A DNA stretch of 64,000 nucleotides from Halarchaeum nitratireducens (GCF_014647155.1 NZ_BMOQ01000001.1:186001-250000), one strand, 5' to 3'; positions 47,478-57,320 are shown, counted from the first letter of the stretch. The notes: a model not told the origin generated them from the letters alone. Made by a program: numbers and translations.

Positions 47478-47935
47478 TGCACGTCCTCGATTCGTCGGCG
47501 TTCATCGACGAGTACGACGTCGACGGCCCGGCGGCGACCGTGCCGGGCGTCCGCGAGGAACTGAAGGACGCCGCGAGCTACCGGCTCACCGCCCTCGAAG
47601 GGTCGGGCATGCGCGTGCACGTCCCCGACGCGGCCGCCGTCCGGCGCGTCGAGGACGCCGCGACGCGCACCGGCGACGCGGACGTCCTCTCCGAGACGGA
47701 CGTCCGCGTCCTCGCCGCGGCCCTCGAACTCGACGCCGTCCTCGTCACGGACGACTACGCGATGCAGAACGTCGCCGGCGCGTTGGACCTCACCGTCGAG
47801 GGCGTCTCCAAGGACGGGATCACCGAACGCCGCGACTGGAACTTCCAGTGTCAGGGCTGCGGCCGCGAGTTCGACGAGGATCGCGAGCGCTGTCCCGTCT
47901 GTGGCTCCGACCTCGCTCGGAAGAACCCGAACTGA
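47477..47935 (+). CDS. nob1: Nob1-type rRNA maturation endonuclease (PIN plus zinc ribbon)
   Basis: A 152-residue endonuclease expected to trim the 3' end of 16S rRNA. The PIN domain starts MHVLDSSAFIDEY with catalytic D5, and carries SETDVRVLAAALELDAVLVTDDYAMQN with further acidic residues. A C-terminal zinc ribbon follows: CQGCGREF and CPVCGSD. GTG start, overlapping the PRC-barrel gene by one base. Confidence 0.94.
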   Translation: MHVLDSSAFIDEYDVDGPAATVPGVREELKDAASYRLTALEGSGMRVHVPDAAAVRRVEDAATRTGDADVLSETDVRVLAAALELDAVLVTDDYAMQNVAGALDLTVEGVSKDGITERRDWNFQCQGCGREFDEDRERCPVCGSDLARKNPN

Positions 47936-48112
47936 CCTCTCCACTGTTGACGCGCCCGTTCTCCCGCGCTCGTCTCGACGGCGCTCACCGTTACCGCGGA
48001 CCCCCGTCCGCGTCGTCACGCTCCCCCTCACACCGCATTGCGCCGTCGCGCGACCGGTGCCGCGACACGTCGCGGGCGAACACTTATCACGGTAGGATAA
48101 CCCAAATAGTTC

Positions 48113-49984
48113 ATGACAGATAGGCTGTCGATGGATCGTCGACGGTTCCTCCAGTTCCTCGGCGTCGGTGCCGGAGCGGCCGCGGTCGGTGGGACGGCGT
48201 TCGGCAACGTGTTGACCGGCGGTGCGGCGGCCGCGTCCGACCGCCCCGAGCCGCGCGAGAGCGTCATGGTCGAGATGCGCGATGGCGTCCGGCTGGCGAC
48301 CGACGTCTATCGGCCGAGCGGCGACGGCTCGTATCCGACACTCGTTTACCGGACCCCCTACGGGAAGGACGCCTCGGCCCCGGTCACCGGCATCCAGCCC
48401 GCCGTCGAACGTGGCTTCGCGGTCGTCGTACAGGACGTTCGGGGCCGTTTCGCCTCCGAGGGGGGCGCGGACTGGGAACCCGTTTTCGAGGAGGGACCGG
48501 ATGGCTACGACACGATCGAGTGGGCGGCCGCCCAACCGTGGAGTACGGGCTCCGTCGGGATGCTCGGACTCTCCTACATGGGGATGACGACGTGGCTCGC
48601 GGCCGTCGAAGACCCGCCGTCGCTGGAGGCAATCCTCCCCCAGATCCCCTCGTGGTACGACTACGACCAACTCGGCTACCAGTCCGGCGGCCTCCTCGAA
48701 ATGGGGAACCTCCTCTCGTGGCTGGCGACGAACTCCGCGGACACCGTGGCTCGACTCGACGTCTCCGCCGCGGAGAAGGAGTCCCTCCGGAACGGCCTCG
48801 ACGACCTCGTGGCAAACGTCCATGAGGAGGGGTACGAACAGCTACCGCTCACTGACATCCCCCAGATAAACGACGTCGTCCCGTTCTGGAAGCGCTACCT
48901 CCACCACTACACGAAGGACGAGTACTGGAACCGCGTGAGCATCCCCCAGCAGATCGGCTCCGTTTCCGTCCCGATCCTGCACGTCGGCGGCTGGTACGAC
49001 GCGTTCAAGGGCGGGATGAGCGATGTCTACGACGCCATCGAGTCCGAGGCGGACGAGGATGTCCGCGAGAACCACCACATGATCATGGGGCCGTGGACGC
49101 ACCTCACGTACGGGACGGACACGACGGCCATCGGCGGACACGAGTTCGGCGAGGGGAGTTCCTCGCAGGCGGCCGTCGCCGGCCTCGCGCTCGACTGGTT
49201 CGACCACTGGCTCACCGACTCGACGAGCGAGCGCGTCGCGTCGCTCCCGAAGGTGCGCTACTTCCAGATGGGCGAGAACGAGTGGCACGAGGCCGACGAG
49301 TGGCCCCCGTCGCCCACCCGCACCGACCTCTACCTCAACAGCGGGGGCGACGCGGGCGCGAGCGCCGACGACGGGACGCTCGAACGGGACATGCCCCTCG
49401 AACGCCAGCCTGCCGACGCGTACACCTACGACCCCCGCGATCCCGTGCCGACGAAGGGCGGGACTGCCGTCCTCCTGCAGGCGGACTCGCCGGGGATCAG
49501 CGACCAGTCCGAGGTCGAGGGGCGCTCGGACGTCCTCGTCTACAGCACGCCGGCCCTCGACGGCCCGGTCTCCGTCGCCGGCCGGAGCGAGTTGACGCTG
49601 TTCGTCTCCAGCTCCGCGCCCGACACGGACTTCACGGCGAAACTCGTTGACGTCCATCCGGACGGCACGGCACTAAACGTCGCCGAGGGCGGCGTACGGA
49701 CGCGCTTTCGCGACTCGCTCGCCGAGCCCGAACTCATGGAGCCCGGGTCGGTGCAGGAGCTCTCGATCCGCATCCGCCACACGGCCCACACCTTCGACGC
49801 GGGCCACCGTATCCGGCTGGACGTCACGAGCAGTAACTTCCCGCGCTTCGACCGGAACCCGAACACGGGCGTGGTGCCGGCGACGGCGAACGAGAGCGAC
49901 CTCACGACGGCGGACCAGCGTGTCTACCACGACGAGGATCGCCCCTCGCGGATCGCGCTCCCGGTGACCGAGGGGACACTCTGA
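48113..49984 (+). CDS. Tat-exported CocE/NonD-family alpha/beta-hydrolase
   Basis: A 623-residue secreted hydrolase of the X-Pro dipeptidyl-peptidase S15/CocE group. A twin-arginine signal MDRRRFLQFLGVGAG is followed by a hydrophobic stretch to about residue 42. The nucleophile is about S154 in GLSYMGM. The core has VMVEMRDGVRLATDVYRP and VVVQDVRGRF; residues after about 390 form the jelly-roll domain common to CocE enzymes. Substrate (an ester or acyl amide) is not predictable. A start at 48131 would begin directly at the Tat motif. Confidence 0.92.
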   Translation: MTDRLSMDRRRFLQFLGVGAGAAAVGGTAFGNVLTGGAAAASDRPEPRESVMVEMRDGVRLATDVYRPSGDGSYPTLVYRTPYGKDASAPVTGIQPAVERGFAVVVQDVRGRFASEGGADWEPVFEEGPDGYDTIEWAAAQPWSTGSVGMLGLSYMGMTTWLAAVEDPPSLEAILPQIPSWYDYDQLGYQSGGLLEMGNLLSWLATNSADTVARLDVSAAEKESLRNGLDDLVANVHEEGYEQLPLTDIPQINDVVPFWKRYLHHYTKDEYWNRVSIPQQIGSVSVPILHVGGWYDAFKGGMSDVYDAIESEADEDVRENHHMIMGPWTHLTYGTDTTAIGGHEFGEGSSSQAAVAGLALDWFDHWLTDSTSERVASLPKVRYFQMGENEWHEADEWPPSPTRTDLYLNSGGDAGASADDGTLERDMPLERQPADAYTYDPRDPVPTKGGTAVLLQADSPGISDQSEVEGRSDVLVYSTPALDGPVSVAGRSELTLFVSSSAPDTDFTAKLVDVHPDGTALNVAEGGVRTRFRDSLAEPELMEPGSVQELSIRIRHTAHTFDAGHRIRLDVTSSNFPRFDRNPNTGVVPATANESDLTTADQRVYHDEDRPSRIALPVTEGTL

Positions 49985-49985
49985 G

Positions 49986-50717
49986 TCAGAGCGCGGTGAC
50001 GAACAGCGCGCCGAACTGGATCGCGTCGTAGCCGCTGTGGGCGAGCGCGGCCGCGACGACGCTGTCGGTGCGCTCGTAGACGACGCCCAACACGAGCGCG
50101 ACGCAGCAGAGCCGAGCCAGCGTGACACAGAGCGCGAGCGCACTCGCCCCGGGCGTCGCGTACGCGGGGAGGTGGACGAGCGTGAAGACGACGCTGGCGA
50201 GGACGATCGCGCCGCGCCGCGAGAAGGCCCCGTAGAGGCGCTTCTGGACGACGTTTCGCATCAACAGCTCCTCGCCCGGTCCGACGAACAGCAGCGAGAC
50301 GGGGACGAGGAGGAGTCCGAGCCACGGCGTCTCGCGGATCGCGGTGACCGTTCCGTGCGTCGCGTTCTCGATCCCGAGCGCGCCCGCGAGGACGCCGGTC
50401 GCGGCGAGGACGGCGAACATGGCGAGGAGGCCGCCGCCGGCCCAGAGCGCGTCGCGCCGGTCGAAGCGGACGTCGAAGTACGTCAGGGGCCGACGCGTGA
50501 CGACGACGTAGCCGAGCGCGGTGAACGCGAGCGCGAGCGCGAACCCGGACTGCGCGACGGCGAGTCTGAGTGCCGTCGGCGGGGAGAACGCGCCCAGTAT
50601 CGACGTCACGACGAGTTGGACGAGCGTCCCCGCGAGCAGTCCCGTCACGGCGAGGGCGACGACGACGCAGAGCGCGCCGAAGCGCGCGCGCCGCGCGTCC
50701 GAGGCGGTGGCGCTCAC
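49986..50717 (-). CDS. CPBP-family intramembrane metalloprotease (CAAX/Abi)
   Basis: A 243-residue membrane protein with about seven to eight helices. The family catalytic set is present: GPGEELLMRNVV (EExxxR), FTLVHLPAY (FxxxH), and AHSGYDAIQF. Archaeal relatives may trim prenylated proteins or act in stress; the client is unknown. Start is GTG at 50717, overlapping the pgi stop by four bases (GTGA), so the two are translationally coupled, an unexpected pairing. Confidence 0.88.
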   Translation of the reverse strand: MSATASDARRARFGALCVVVALAVTGLLAGTLVQLVVTSILGAFSPPTALRLAVAQSGFALALAFTALGYVVVTRRPLTYFDVRFDRRDALWAGGGLLAMFAVLAATGVLAGALGIENATHGTVTAIRETPWLGLLLVPVSLLFVGPGEELLMRNVVQKRLYGAFSRRGAIVLASVVFTLVHLPAYATPGASALALCVTLARLCCVALVLGVVYERTDSVVAAALAHSGYDAIQFGALFVTAL

Positions 50718-51997
50718 TCGCGGGTGACGCGGAGGCTCGTCGTCTCGTCGAGCGGGTCCCCGCCGCGCAGCAGGTCGCGGGCGACCTCCTTGCCCCACTC
50801 GACCGCCGGCTGGGTGAACGTCTCGACGCCGTAGAGCTCACCGGCGAGGACGGTCGCGGCCTCCATCCCGTAGAGGAGTCCGCCGATAGCGGCGGCGTCG
50901 ACGCGCTCGATCTCCACGCGGACGTTCGGGAGGCCGACGTCGGCGAGGCTGGCCTCCGTCGCCTCGAACTCAGCGTCGCGGAGCTCGCCGAGCGACGCGC
51001 CGTCGAGGTAGTCGAGGCCCTCCAGCTCCGCGTCCGGAATATCGACGTCGGGGCCGTCGCGCGCGTGAACGAACGTGACCAGCTTGTCGTTCGGGCCGGC
51101 GCGATAGAGTTGGAGCTGGCTGTGCTGGTCGGTCGCGCCGAGCGCTCTCACCGGCGTCTGCCCGAGTCCGGCCTTCCCGAGGCTCTCGGCGCTCAGTTGA
51201 GCGTACCACTCGGCGTACGTTTCGAGGGACTCGTGGTAGGGCATCACGACGTTCGCGCTCGCGCCGCGCGCGTTTAGGGCGTACGTGATCGCGCCGTAGG
51301 CGTACGCGGGCGTCTCGTAGAGCGACCCGCTGAGGGACTCGCGCTCGGCGCGTGCGCCGGTGACGACGGACTCGACGTCGACGCCGAGGATCGCGGCGGA
51401 CGCGAGGCCGACCGTGGAGAGCGCGGAGAAGCGCCCGGGGACCCCGTCCGGGACGGGGAGTACGGGGAGGTCGTGCTCGTCGGCGAGGTCGCGGAGGTTT
51501 CCGGACTCGCCGGTCGTGACGAGGGTGTGCTCGGTCCAGTCGACTCCCCGGTCCTCGTAGACCTCGCGGACGACGAGGAAGTTCGCCAGCGTCTCCGCCG
51601 TCGTGCCGGAGCGCGAGACGACGTTCAGCGCGGTCGATTCGAGATCGAGGTCGGCGAGGAGCGCCGACGTCTGCGCCGGATCCACGTTGTCGAGGTAGTA
51701 CGCGTCGCCGTCCGTTTCGAGGGCGTCGGTGAGCGTCGCCGCGCCGAGCGCGCTCCCTCCGATACCGATCGTGAGCACGGTCTCGGCGTCGGTGAGCGGC
51801 GCGACGGCATCGCGGATCGCGGCCGTGTCGACTCGTTCCGGGAGGTTCAGGGCGGCGTACCCGAACTCGTCATCGGCCATGCCGCGGTCGATCCGCTCGT
51901 GCGCCTCGGCGACGCGTCCGTCCAGTCGGTCGAGGGAGTCCCGGGGGACCCCGGGCCCGGCGACCGCGTCGAGCGCGTTGCCGATGTCGATGTCCAT
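50714..51997 (-). CDS. pgi: Glucose-6-phosphate isomerase
   Basis: Interconverts glucose 6-phosphate and fructose 6-phosphate. It has 427 residues, of the PGI superfamily and not the cupin type. It has VLTIGIGGSALGAATL, VVSRSGTTAETLANF (phosphate-binding loop), GRFSALSTVGLASAAI, GATDQHSQLQLYRAG, and the C-terminal NVRVEIERVDAAAIGG. The ATG at 51997 starts MDIDIGNALD. First gene of a pair with the CPBP protease. Confidence 0.95.
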   Translation of the reverse strand: MDIDIGNALDAVAGPGVPRDSLDRLDGRVAEAHERIDRGMADDEFGYAALNLPERVDTAAIRDAVAPLTDAETVLTIGIGGSALGAATLTDALETDGDAYYLDNVDPAQTSALLADLDLESTALNVVSRSGTTAETLANFLVVREVYEDRGVDWTEHTLVTTGESGNLRDLADEHDLPVLPVPDGVPGRFSALSTVGLASAAILGVDVESVVTGARAERESLSGSLYETPAYAYGAITYALNARGASANVVMPYHESLETYAEWYAQLSAESLGKAGLGQTPVRALGATDQHSQLQLYRAGPNDKLVTFVHARDGPDVDIPDAELEGLDYLDGASLGELRDAEFEATEASLADVGLPNVRVEIERVDAAAIGGLLYGMEAATVLAGELYGVETFTQPAVEWGKEVARDLLRGGDPLDETTSLRVTRE

Positions 51998-52098
51998 ACG
52001 CGCACACGGCGCGCCGCCGCCAAGAGGGTTGTCCATCGGTGGCGTGCGCCGCTGTCGCGCGGCGAAACCCGGAAAAGGCCGAGTACGCTAACGGCCGT

Positions 52099-52569
52099 AT
52101 GAGCGAACAGGAGAAGTCGAGCACGTACCTCGTGACGCACGCCGAGGACGCGTCGGCGATGCTCACCGACGTCCACGGCGGGCAGGTCCACACCCTCTCG
52201 GACAACCCCGGCGTCGAAGCCGGCGAGGTCGTGGAGGCGACCGTCTCGCCCGATCCGCCGATGGAGGTGACGTACTCGCTCGTCGAGGTGGCCGAGCGCT
52301 ACACCGTCGAGGTCTTCGCCAGCGAGGAAGCGCCCACCCAGCAGGCCCGCGACATGGCCGAGGGGCTCCCCGAGGGCGACCTCGCCACCACGGAGCGCGC
52401 GGGCGACGGGGAGATCCACGTCCTCGCCGTCCCCGAGGCGGACACCGAGGACGCCGTCGCGGACGTCGTCGACGATCAGTCCACCGTCGAACGCGCGGCC
52501 CGCGTCGGCGCGAGACGCGTCGAGGTCCGCTCCGAACCCGGTCTGATCAACGTCCGTTACCTCCCCTGA
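52099..52569 (+). CDS. DUF5812-like haloarchaeal protein
   Basis: A 156-residue acidic protein with YLVTHAEDASAMLTDVHGGQVHTLS, EVVEATVSPDPPMEVTYSLVEV, and a C-terminal ERAARVGARRVEVRSEPGL. It resembles DUF5812. The order (a small OB-like region, then an alpha/beta domain) suggests a nucleic-acid-linked role, but there is no direct evidence. It is divergent from pgi and followed by the membrane hydrolase gene. Confidence 0.82.
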   Translation: MSEQEKSSTYLVTHAEDASAMLTDVHGGQVHTLSDNPGVEAGEVVEATVSPDPPMEVTYSLVEVAERYTVEVFASEEAPTQQARDMAEGLPEGDLATTERAGDGEIHVLAVPEADTEDAVADVVDDQSTVERAARVGARRVEVRSEPGLINVRYLP

Positions 52570-52613
52570 ACGGCGACGCGCTTTTGTTCTGACCTCCCGT
52601 AAGCGACACCGTC

Positions 52614-53225
52614 ATGATGGCGACGACGCACGCGCTCGCGGGGCTCCTCGTCGGAGCGACCGCCAGCGCGCTCACGGGCGACGCCGCGCCGCTCGTCCTC
52701 GCCGCCGGCGCGTTCGGCGGGCTCTTCCCCGATCTCGACCTCTACGCCGGCCACCGGAAGACGCTTCACTTCCCGGTTTACGGGTCGCTCGCGGCGCTAC
52801 TCGGGGTCGGCGCGTACGCCCTCCTCGGGACCACGCTCGCGCTCGCCGCCGCGGTCTTCCTGCTCGCGGCGGCGCTCCACGCCGCCAGCGACGCCCTCGG
52901 CGGTGGCCTCGAACTCCGGCCGTGGGAGGGGACGAGCGAGCGGGCGGTGTACGATCACTACCGGGGGCGCTGGTGGCGCCCGCGGCGGCTGATCCGCTAC
53001 GACGGCGCGCCCGAAGACGCCCTAGTCGGCCTCGTTCTCGCGGTGCCGGGCTACCTCGTCACGGCGGGGACGTTCCGCTCGCTCGTCGTCGCCGCTGCCG
53101 TCGTCTCCGTCGGGTACGCGGCGGCCCGCAAGCCGATGGTGGCGCTCGCGGAACGGCTCGTCGCGGCGACCCCCGACGAGATCATCGAGCACGTCCCCGA
53201 TCGCTTCGTCGGCGACATGCGGTGA
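52614..53225 (+). CDS. Membrane-bound metal-dependent hydrolase (DUF457/YdjM-like)
   Basis: A 203-residue polytopic membrane protein. It has THALAGLLVGA with an early histidine, GGLFPDLDLYAGHRKTLHFPVYG carrying the conserved Asp and His residues, and AAALHAASDALGGG. This is the DUF457 pattern of membrane hydrolases. Bacterial relatives are LexA-regulated, but no such box is seen. The tandem ATG (52614 or 52617) leaves the exact start open. Confidence 0.88.
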   Translation: MMATTHALAGLLVGATASALTGDAAPLVLAAGAFGGLFPDLDLYAGHRKTLHFPVYGSLAALLGVGAYALLGTTLALAAAVFLLAAALHAASDALGGGLELRPWEGTSERAVYDHYRGRWWRPRRLIRYDGAPEDALVGLVLAVPGYLVTAGTFRSLVVAAAVVSVGYAAARKPMVALAERLVAATPDEIIEHVPDRFVGDMR

Positions 53226-53301
53226 TCCTTGGGGAGAACCGGGGCGCGGCCGACGGCATAAGCGAAGCCTTATCCCAAACGCCGCCGCTACTCGAACGCA
53301 T

Positions 53302-54177
53302 ATGCCCTCGTTCGACGTTCCGGAGGTGGACTTCACCCGGTACTCGAACCGGCAGCTCGCGGGCGTGCCGCTCGCCGTGCTCGCCCTCGCGTTGCTGGTG
53401 CTCGCCGCGTGGTACGTCCTCAACGGTACGCCGGTCTCGCTCGGCCTCGAGTTCACGGGCGGGACGGAACTCACGATCCACGCCACGTCCGCACAGGCGG
53501 CCTCGCAGGACGCGGTCCGTCAGGCGTTCTCGACGCCGGCCTCCGCGGTTCGGTCGATCCCCTCGCGCCCCGACACCTACGTCGCGACGTTCAGCTCCGG
53601 GGCCGACGCGAGCGCGCTCCAGAGCCAGGCGCGCTCGGCGGGCTACGAGGTCGTCTCCACGACCAGCACGTCCGCGACCTTCGGCGCGCAGTCCCAGCGC
53701 TTCGCCCTCCTCGGCCTGCTCGGCTCCTTCGTCGGAATGGCGATCATCGTCTTCGTCCTCTTCCGGACGGCCGTCCCGAGCGGCGCCGTCGTCCTCTCCG
53801 CCTTCGGCGACATCGCCATCCCCGTCGCGCTGATGAACGTCTTCGGAATCGAGCTCTCGCTCGGCACCGTCGCCGCGCTCCTGATGCTCATCGGGTATTC
53901 GGTCGACTCCGACATCCTCCTCACTAACCACGTCCTCAGGCGTTCGGGGAGCTTCTACGAGAGCGTCGATCGGGCGATGAAGACCGGTGTGACGATGACC
54001 GTCACCTCGCTCGTGGCGATGGCCGTCATGGCCGTCGTCGCCTACGCCTTCGGAATCGAGCTCCTCACGAGCATCGGGCTCGTGCTCGTCTTCGGTCTCG
54101 CCACCGACCTCATGAACACGTACATGCTCAACCTCAGCCTGCTTCGATGGTACAAGTTCGAGGGGGTGAGCCGGTAG
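53302..54177 (+). CDS. secF: Protein translocase subunit SecF
   Basis: A 291-residue six-helix membrane protein of the RND-like SecDF complex that aids Sec export. It has LGLEFTGGTELTIHATSAQ in the periplasmic-side domain and the core LSLGTVAALLMLIGYSVDSDI and FGLATDLMNTYMLN. The secF-secD order is the archaeal one. secD begins on the base after the secF stop. Confidence 0.96.
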   Translation: MPSFDVPEVDFTRYSNRQLAGVPLAVLALALLVLAAWYVLNGTPVSLGLEFTGGTELTIHATSAQAASQDAVRQAFSTPASAVRSIPSRPDTYVATFSSGADASALQSQARSAGYEVVSTTSTSATFGAQSQRFALLGLLGSFVGMAIIVFVLFRTAVPSGAVVLSAFGDIAIPVALMNVFGIELSLGTVAALLMLIGYSVDSDILLTNHVLRRSGSFYESVDRAMKTGVTMTVTSLVAMAVMAVVAYAFGIELLTSIGLVLVFGLATDLMNTYMLNLSLLRWYKFEGVSR

Positions 54178-55767
54178 ATGGTCGACATCCGCTCGAACTG
54201 GCGAGTCGTCCTCCTCGTCGTCCTCGTCGTCGGGAGCCTCGGCGCGCTCTTCGTCCCCGGCGCCGGCCCCGTCGTCGGGAGCGCTCCCGCGGACAACGCG
54301 ACCGCGGGCGGCGGCCCGACGAACCTCCAGTACGGCCTCCAGCTCTCCGGTGGGACGCGCGTCCGCGCGCCCGTCGTCGGTCTCACCGCCGAGAACGTCA
54401 CGCTCCCGAGCGACGCGAGCGAGCGCTCGACGATCGCCACGACGATCGCCGACGACCTCGATAACGTCTCGTCGGCCGACGTCCGTCTCCGCCTCGCCGA
54501 CAGCAACACCAGCGCGGACACCGTCGAGGTGTTCGCCAACGTCACGCCCACGCAGTTCCGCGGCGCGCTCGACGCCGCCGGCCTCGATGCCGACTCCGCC
54601 ACGGTCCGTCAGGGCGTCACCGCCGCCACGCGCGACGAGATCGTCGAGACGCTCTCCAACAAGGTGAACTCCCTCGGCTTCTCCGGGGCCCAGGTCTCCG
54701 TGCAGTCCACCGTCGGCGGCGACGCCCACTACGTCGTCGTCGAGGTACCGAACGCCGACCTCTCCGAGGTCCGCGACCTCGTGAACAGCCGCGGGCAGGT
54801 CGCCGTCCTCGCCTACCACCCGGTGAACGCGAGCGCGCAGACGAACGACACCGTCCTCACGAACGACGACATCCGGCGCGTCAGCGACGCGCGGATGCAA
54901 GAGGGCACCTTCGGCTCGGTGCCGGTCGTCCCGATCACCCTCACCGAGGAGGGCGGGGCGTCGTTCGCCGAGGCGATGCAGCGCTACGGCTACACCAGCA
55001 GCGCCGGCATCAGTAACTGCCAGTATCCGAACGGCACGCCCGGCGACGAGTACTGCCTGATCACGACCCGCGACAGCGAGGTCGTCGGGACGTACGGGAT
55101 GGGCGAGACGCTCGCCAGCTCCATCGAGCGCGGCGACTTCCAGACGACGAACTCCTTCGTCCTCCAGACGAACTCGATGAGCGAAGCCCGTCAGATCGCC
55201 ATCGACCTCCGCGCCGGCGCGCTCCCCGCGTCGCTCGATATCGAGAGCGGTGACGTCTACCAGATCGACGCGTCGCTCGCCGAGCGCTTCAAGCCCCTCA
55301 GCTTCCTCACGGGGCTCATCGCCGCGCTCGCCGTCAGCCTCGTCGTCTACCTCCGCTACGGGCGCGCGAAGATCGCCGTCCCGATGCTCGTCACGGCGCT
55401 GAGCGAGGTCGTCATCCTCCTCGGCTTCAGTTCGCTCGCCGGCCTCTCGTTGAACCTCTCGCACATCGCGGGGTTCATCGCGGTGATCGGGACGGGGGTG
55501 GACGACCTCGTCATCATCGCTGACGAGGTCACGACGGAGGCCGTCTCCTCCGATCGCGTCTTCCAGAGCCGCTTCCGCAAGGCCTTCTGGATCATCGGCG
55601 GCGCGGCCGCGACGACCATCGTCGCCATGAGCCCGCTCGCCGTCCTCTCGCTCGGTGACCTCCGCGGGTTCGCCATCGTCACCATCCTCGGCGTCCTCGT
55701 GGGCGTGCTGCTCACGCGGCCCGCCTACGGCGACATCCTGCGCTACCTGCTCACCGACGACAACTGA
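54178..55767 (+). CDS. secD: Protein translocase subunit SecD
   Basis: A 529-residue partner of SecF. It starts MVDIRSNWRVVLLVVLVV as the first helix, carries GLQLSGGTRVRAP and a long extracytoplasmic domain (about 60-390), then five helices with IAGFIAVIGTGVDDLVIIADEV. The ATG follows the secF TAG directly, with no gap, which implies coupled translation and a fixed stoichiometry. Confidence 0.96.
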   Translation: MVDIRSNWRVVLLVVLVVGSLGALFVPGAGPVVGSAPADNATAGGGPTNLQYGLQLSGGTRVRAPVVGLTAENVTLPSDASERSTIATTIADDLDNVSSADVRLRLADSNTSADTVEVFANVTPTQFRGALDAAGLDADSATVRQGVTAATRDEIVETLSNKVNSLGFSGAQVSVQSTVGGDAHYVVVEVPNADLSEVRDLVNSRGQVAVLAYHPVNASAQTNDTVLTNDDIRRVSDARMQEGTFGSVPVVPITLTEEGGASFAEAMQRYGYTSSAGISNCQYPNGTPGDEYCLITTRDSEVVGTYGMGETLASSIERGDFQTTNSFVLQTNSMSEARQIAIDLRAGALPASLDIESGDVYQIDASLAERFKPLSFLTGLIAALAVSLVVYLRYGRAKIAVPMLVTALSEVVILLGFSSLAGLSLNLSHIAGFIAVIGTGVDDLVIIADEVTTEAVSSDRVFQSRFRKAFWIIGGAAATTIVAMSPLAVLSLGDLRGFAIVTILGVLVGVLLTRPAYGDILRYLLTDDN

Positions 55768-55867
55768 CGAACCGACCCGCGCCGAGCCACCCGCGTCGAA
55801 CCGACTCGCACGCCATTCTCGCTTTCCGTTCTCGACTTTCGCTCTCTCTTCCCTTCTCGCCGCCCCG

Positions 55868-56647
55868 CTACTCGAAGTCCGCGAGCGACGCGTTCGCTCC
55901 CTCGGCCTCCGTCTCGAAGTCGGGGAACGCGACGAACTCCAAGCCGGCGTCGCGGCACGCGCGCTTCACGCGTTCGGACGCCGAGGGCGCGACGAGCAGT
56001 CCGCGGACCGAGCGCGCCGTCCCGTCGACGCCGTCCTCGTCGCCCGCGAAGACGTTCACGTACCGCTTGAGCTGATCGAAGTGCGTCAGCGTCGCCTGCA
56101 CGCGCTTCACCTCGACGACGACGGGCGTCCCCTCGGCGTCCTTCGCGTAGAAGTCGAGGAAGCCGTACTTCGTCTCCCGCTCGTGCTCGACGATCCGCAG
56201 TCCCGCCTCCAGCTCCTCGGGGTTCGCCGCGATGTACTCGTGCATCTCCGCTTCGGTGCCCGACTCCTCGTAGGCGACCCCGTCCTCCGCGTCGAAGCGC
56301 GTCAGCCCGTAGGTCTCGCGGACGCGCACCTCGACGCGCTCGCGGGGGTCCGTCCGCCGCGCGACGATCACCGGGTCGCCCGAGGCCTCCCCGACCGACG
56401 CCGTGACGGTGCCACCGCTCGGCATCCAGTTTACGGGCTTGTGGTTCGTTGGCTTGTGGACGAGGAAGGTGCCGTCGGGCTTGGCGACGAGCAGGCGATC
56501 GCCCGGCCCGAGGTAGCCGCTCGTCCGGCCGTCGTACTCGACCTCACAGCGCACCTCGGCGGTGACGATCGCGCCCTCGTGGAGCGCCTCGCCGACGACG
56601 CTCGCCACCGTCTCGGCTTCCGGCGACGGATACCGTTCGGCTGTCAT
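55868..56647 (-). CDS. nucS: Mismatch-specific endonuclease NucS (EndoMS)
   Basis: Homodimeric nuclease that cuts both strands at mismatches, the archaeal and actinobacterial alternative to MutSL. It has 259 residues. The PD-(D/E)xK active site reads D165, E179, K181 in GFLDFYAKD and VVVEVKR, matching the published Thermococcus numbering as I recall it. The N-terminal beta sandwich binds DNA. The tail SLADFE resembles a weak PCNA-binding end. Upstream on the same strand is rnhB. Confidence 0.96.
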   Translation of the reverse strand: MTAERYPSPEAETVASVVGEALHEGAIVTAEVRCEVEYDGRTSGYLGPGDRLLVAKPDGTFLVHKPTNHKPVNWMPSGGTVTASVGEASGDPVIVARRTDPRERVEVRVRETYGLTRFDAEDGVAYEESGTEAEMHEYIAANPEELEAGLRIVEHERETKYGFLDFYAKDAEGTPVVVEVKRVQATLTHFDQLKRYVNVFAGDEDGVDGTARSVRGLLVAPSASERVKRACRDAGLEFVAFPDFETEAEGANASLADFE

Positions 56648-56681
56648 TCACCGCGAGGGACGCGGTCCACGCGTAAAACCG

Positions 56682-57320
56682 TTAAAAGTCGTCGAGCGCG
56701 GACTGCGACGCGGCCGCGAGCACGTCGTCGCACGTGCGCCACGACTCGCGCGCGGGATCGGGCAGCGTTCCGTGCTCGCTGACGTGCTCGCGGAGGAACG
56801 CCATAGTGCGCTCGTCGCCCGGATAGCCGCTCCCGACGTCGCCGTACTCCTCGGCGAGCGCGGCGACGTGGTCGTCACGTGCGACCTTTGCGACGACGCT
56901 CGCCGCGCCGACGATCTCGTGGGCGTCGTCCGCCCCGTGCTCCGCGACGACGTCGACGTCACCGTCGAGACGCGACGCCACGCGTCGTCCGAAGCGCGCG
57001 GCGTCCACGTCACCGCCGTCTACGACGCCCGCGAGTCCGTCGTAGTCGACGGCCGCGAGCGCTCGCGCGTGTGCCGCCACGGTGAGCGTGTTCATGTCCG
57101 TCTCGGGGGCGTCGATCTCCTCGACCGTGACCTCGGCGACCCCGACGTCGGCGACGTCGCGGATCGCGGCGTCGAGCTCGTCGCGGCGCGCGGGCGAGAG
57201 GCGCTTCGAGTCCCGTACCCCCGCGGGGAGGTCGGCGGGGTCGCAGACGACCGCCGCCGCGAACATCGAGCCGAGGACGGGGCCCTTGCCGGCCTCGTCG
57301 ACGCCGAAACGCCGCGTCAT
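56682..57320 (-). CDS. rnhB: Ribonuclease HII
   Basis: Removes ribonucleotides and RNA from RNA-DNA hybrids. It has 212 residues starting MTRRFGVDEAGKGPVLG with catalytic D8 and E9, then RDSKRLSPARRDEL and ASVVAKVARDDHV, and a C-terminal GSGYPGDERTMAFL. The start overlaps the pus10 stop by four bases, and nucS follows 34 bases after its end, giving a co-directional pus10-rnhB-nucS set. Confidence 0.95.
   Translation of the reverse strand: MTRRFGVDEAGKGPVLGSMFAAAVVCDPADLPAGVRDSKRLSPARRDELDAAIRDVADVGVAEVTVEEIDAPETDMNTLTVAAHARALAAVDYDGLAGVVDGGDVDAARFGRRVASRLDGDVDVVAEHGADDAHEIVGAASVVAKVARDDHVAALAEEYGDVGSGYPGDERTMAFLREHVSEHGTLPDPARESWRTCDDVLAAASQSALDDF

Noticed and set aside
53182-55464. 760-codon minus-strand frame over secF and secD
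   Set aside because: Asp/Glu/Arg-rich antisense of two recognisable translocase genes.
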